Source of the DNA: RUG11237 sp964450185
GTDB taxonomy: Bacteria; Bacillota; Clostridia; Lachnospirales; Lachnospiraceae
Length of the DNA: 6,471 nucleotides
Direction: 5' to 3'
Assembly: GCA_964450185.1 (NCBI GenBank)
Contig: CAYVCL010000110.1
Location: 1 to 6,471 of the forward strand
This document shows, one piece after another, positions 5,694 through 6,471 of this stretch. The notes beneath the pieces are model-generated. The model was given only the letters and a program-made list of their open reading frames with translations, was not told where the DNA came from and made no database searches. The position numbers were made by a program, and so were the translations under genes. Positions within the stretch are counted from its first letter, which is position 1; every line of letters begins with the position of its first letter.

Positions 5694-6471
5694 AACTCAG
5701 AGATTTTTGAATTATTTAAAGGGTAATCTCAAAAACATTGTAACAATTAAGTTATTATTGGTTGTGTTGGCGGTTGCATTTTGCATTTGCCTTGACACAT
5801 GGAATCAATTACCGTTTTTGTGGGAAACAGAACGAGGAAGTATGCCAGTATACTATTATATATTCAATTCTTTTGTATACGGCGGTCAATATGTGCCTTA
5901 TGTAATTCCTGTGTTATCTACATTGATAGGAACTACAGAATATTGTGTGGAGCATGGATGTGGTATAGAAGGAGTTATTGTAGCACGTTTGGGTAGTCGC
6001 AGTGCATATGCGATAGTAAAAGTAATAACTTCTCTAGTGGGAGCCGTGTTTGCGGTGGTAGCGGGAATGAGTTTGTTTATTGCGACTGCACAGATGTTTC
6101 AACCATTGTATAGTACTGAATTTGATATGGAGGCTTCAGGATTTCCGTATTATTCTTTTCTAGTAAGCAATCAGGGAATTGGATATTTTCTGATTATTTT
6201 ATATTTGGCAGCTTTGAGTGCGATTTTATGGAATATGACAGCATTATTATGCTCTGCATATTTTCATAATAAATATATTACGATAACCAGTCCAATGCTG
6301 TTTTCTTATTTTTTGAATCGTGTACTTACGCTATTCAAGATTCCGGACGAATATCGTTTGGATTATTGGTTATATGCCAGATATAGTAGTGGTAATGATG
6401 TGAGAATGCTACTGTATATAACAGTTGTAGTATTTGTAATATCAGGTATTTGTGGTATTTTCTTTGTGAAG
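5686..6471 (+). CDS. ABC-2-type transporter membrane subunit of the second cassette (3' end outside the window)
   Basis: An open frame from the ATG at 5686 runs 262 codons to the last base with no stop, so the C-terminus is missing. The ATG lies in the last codons of the lipoprotein gene, with AGGAG (5669-5673) 12 nt upstream, slightly far but acceptable under translational coupling. Hydrophobic segments at about 19-36, 69-84, 109-135, 165-190, 198-217 and 241-260 give six likely helices. The stretch after helix 2 holds TTEYCVEHGCGIEGVIVARLGSR (83-105 region), matching the coupling-loop position of ABC-2 permeases. From SPMLFSYFLNRVLTLFKIPD (202-221) onward it aligns with APLLIYYGWNYLTGLLRLPE of the permease at 1473-2267, including the final IFFVK against IIFLKK, so little of the protein should be missing. 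It is thus the counterpart of the first permease in the left cassette, and a second permease and an ATPase are expected just downstream. Confidence 0.82.
   Translation, partial: MNKTQRFLNYLKGNLKNIVTIKLLLVVLAVAFCICLDTWNQLPFLWETERGSMPVYYYIFNSFVYGGQYVPYVIPVLSTLIGTTEYCVEHGCGIEGVIVARLGSRSAYAIVKVITSLVGAVFAVVAGMSLFIATAQMFQPLYSTEFDMEASGFPYYSFLVSNQGIGYFLIILYLAALSAILWNMTALLCSAYFHNKYITITSPMLFSYFLNRVLTLFKIPDEYRLDYWLYARYSSGNDVRMLLYITVVVFVISGICGIFFVK

Noticed and set aside
3919..5848. Shared 12-mer GAAGTATGCCAG at 3919-3930 and 5837-5848
   Set aside because: About one repeated 12-mer is expected by chance in a window this long, and the contexts are unrelated.
5799..5996. 65-residue + strand frame near the right end
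   Set aside because: It is a shadow of the partial permease, whose frame stays open from 5686 to the end and encodes a sensible six-helix protein.

Overview
The window is low-GC DNA (mostly A/T at third codon positions) with strong GGAGG-type ribosome binding sites, tight or overlapping gene starts, Gram-positive lipoprotein and Sec signal peptides, and every credible gene on the + strand. This fits a Firmicute of the class Clostridia, most likely Lachnospiraceae. The taxonomic call is inference from style, not from a marker gene.

Left part (1-3782): the 3' end of a small membrane-anchored protein carrying an in-frame tandem duplication is followed, after a 71-nt gap, by a four-gene run. The run encodes a lipoprotein (396-1460), two ABC-2-type membrane subunits (1473-2267 and 2260-3126) and an ABC ATPase (3126-3782). 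The genes are 12 nt apart, 8 nt overlapping and 1 nt overlapping, so this is almost certainly one operon for one transporter. The ATPase has a Glu in place of the Q-loop Gln, a trait reported for lantibiotic-immunity (LanF-like) ATPases.

Middle (3783-4601): a 267-nt intergenic region holds the clearest regulatory signal of the window, two 9-bp direct repeats exactly 20 bp apart. Both fit the published consensus for LytTR-family response regulators. Downstream lie a possible promoter, a possible 24-codon small ORF with a near-perfect Shine-Dalgarno, and a 13-bp perfect dyad. Then comes a 145-residue, strongly basic, Sec-secreted protein (4050-4487), followed by a GC-rich hairpin.

Right part (4602-6471): a second lipoprotein and, overlapping it by 8 nt, a second ABC-2-like membrane subunit that runs off the window. 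Both look like diverged paralogues of the first two genes of the left cassette, in the same order. The window therefore appears to hold one complete transporter cassette and the start of a second, with a LytTR-type operator and a secreted cationic protein between them.

Working model (inference): a LytTR-regulated locus that makes a secreted peptide or protein and carries dedicated lipoprotein-assisted ABC systems for its export, for immunity or for resistance to a related antimicrobial. No LytTR regulator, histidine kinase, modification enzyme or protease is visible here, so the product class cannot be decided from this window.
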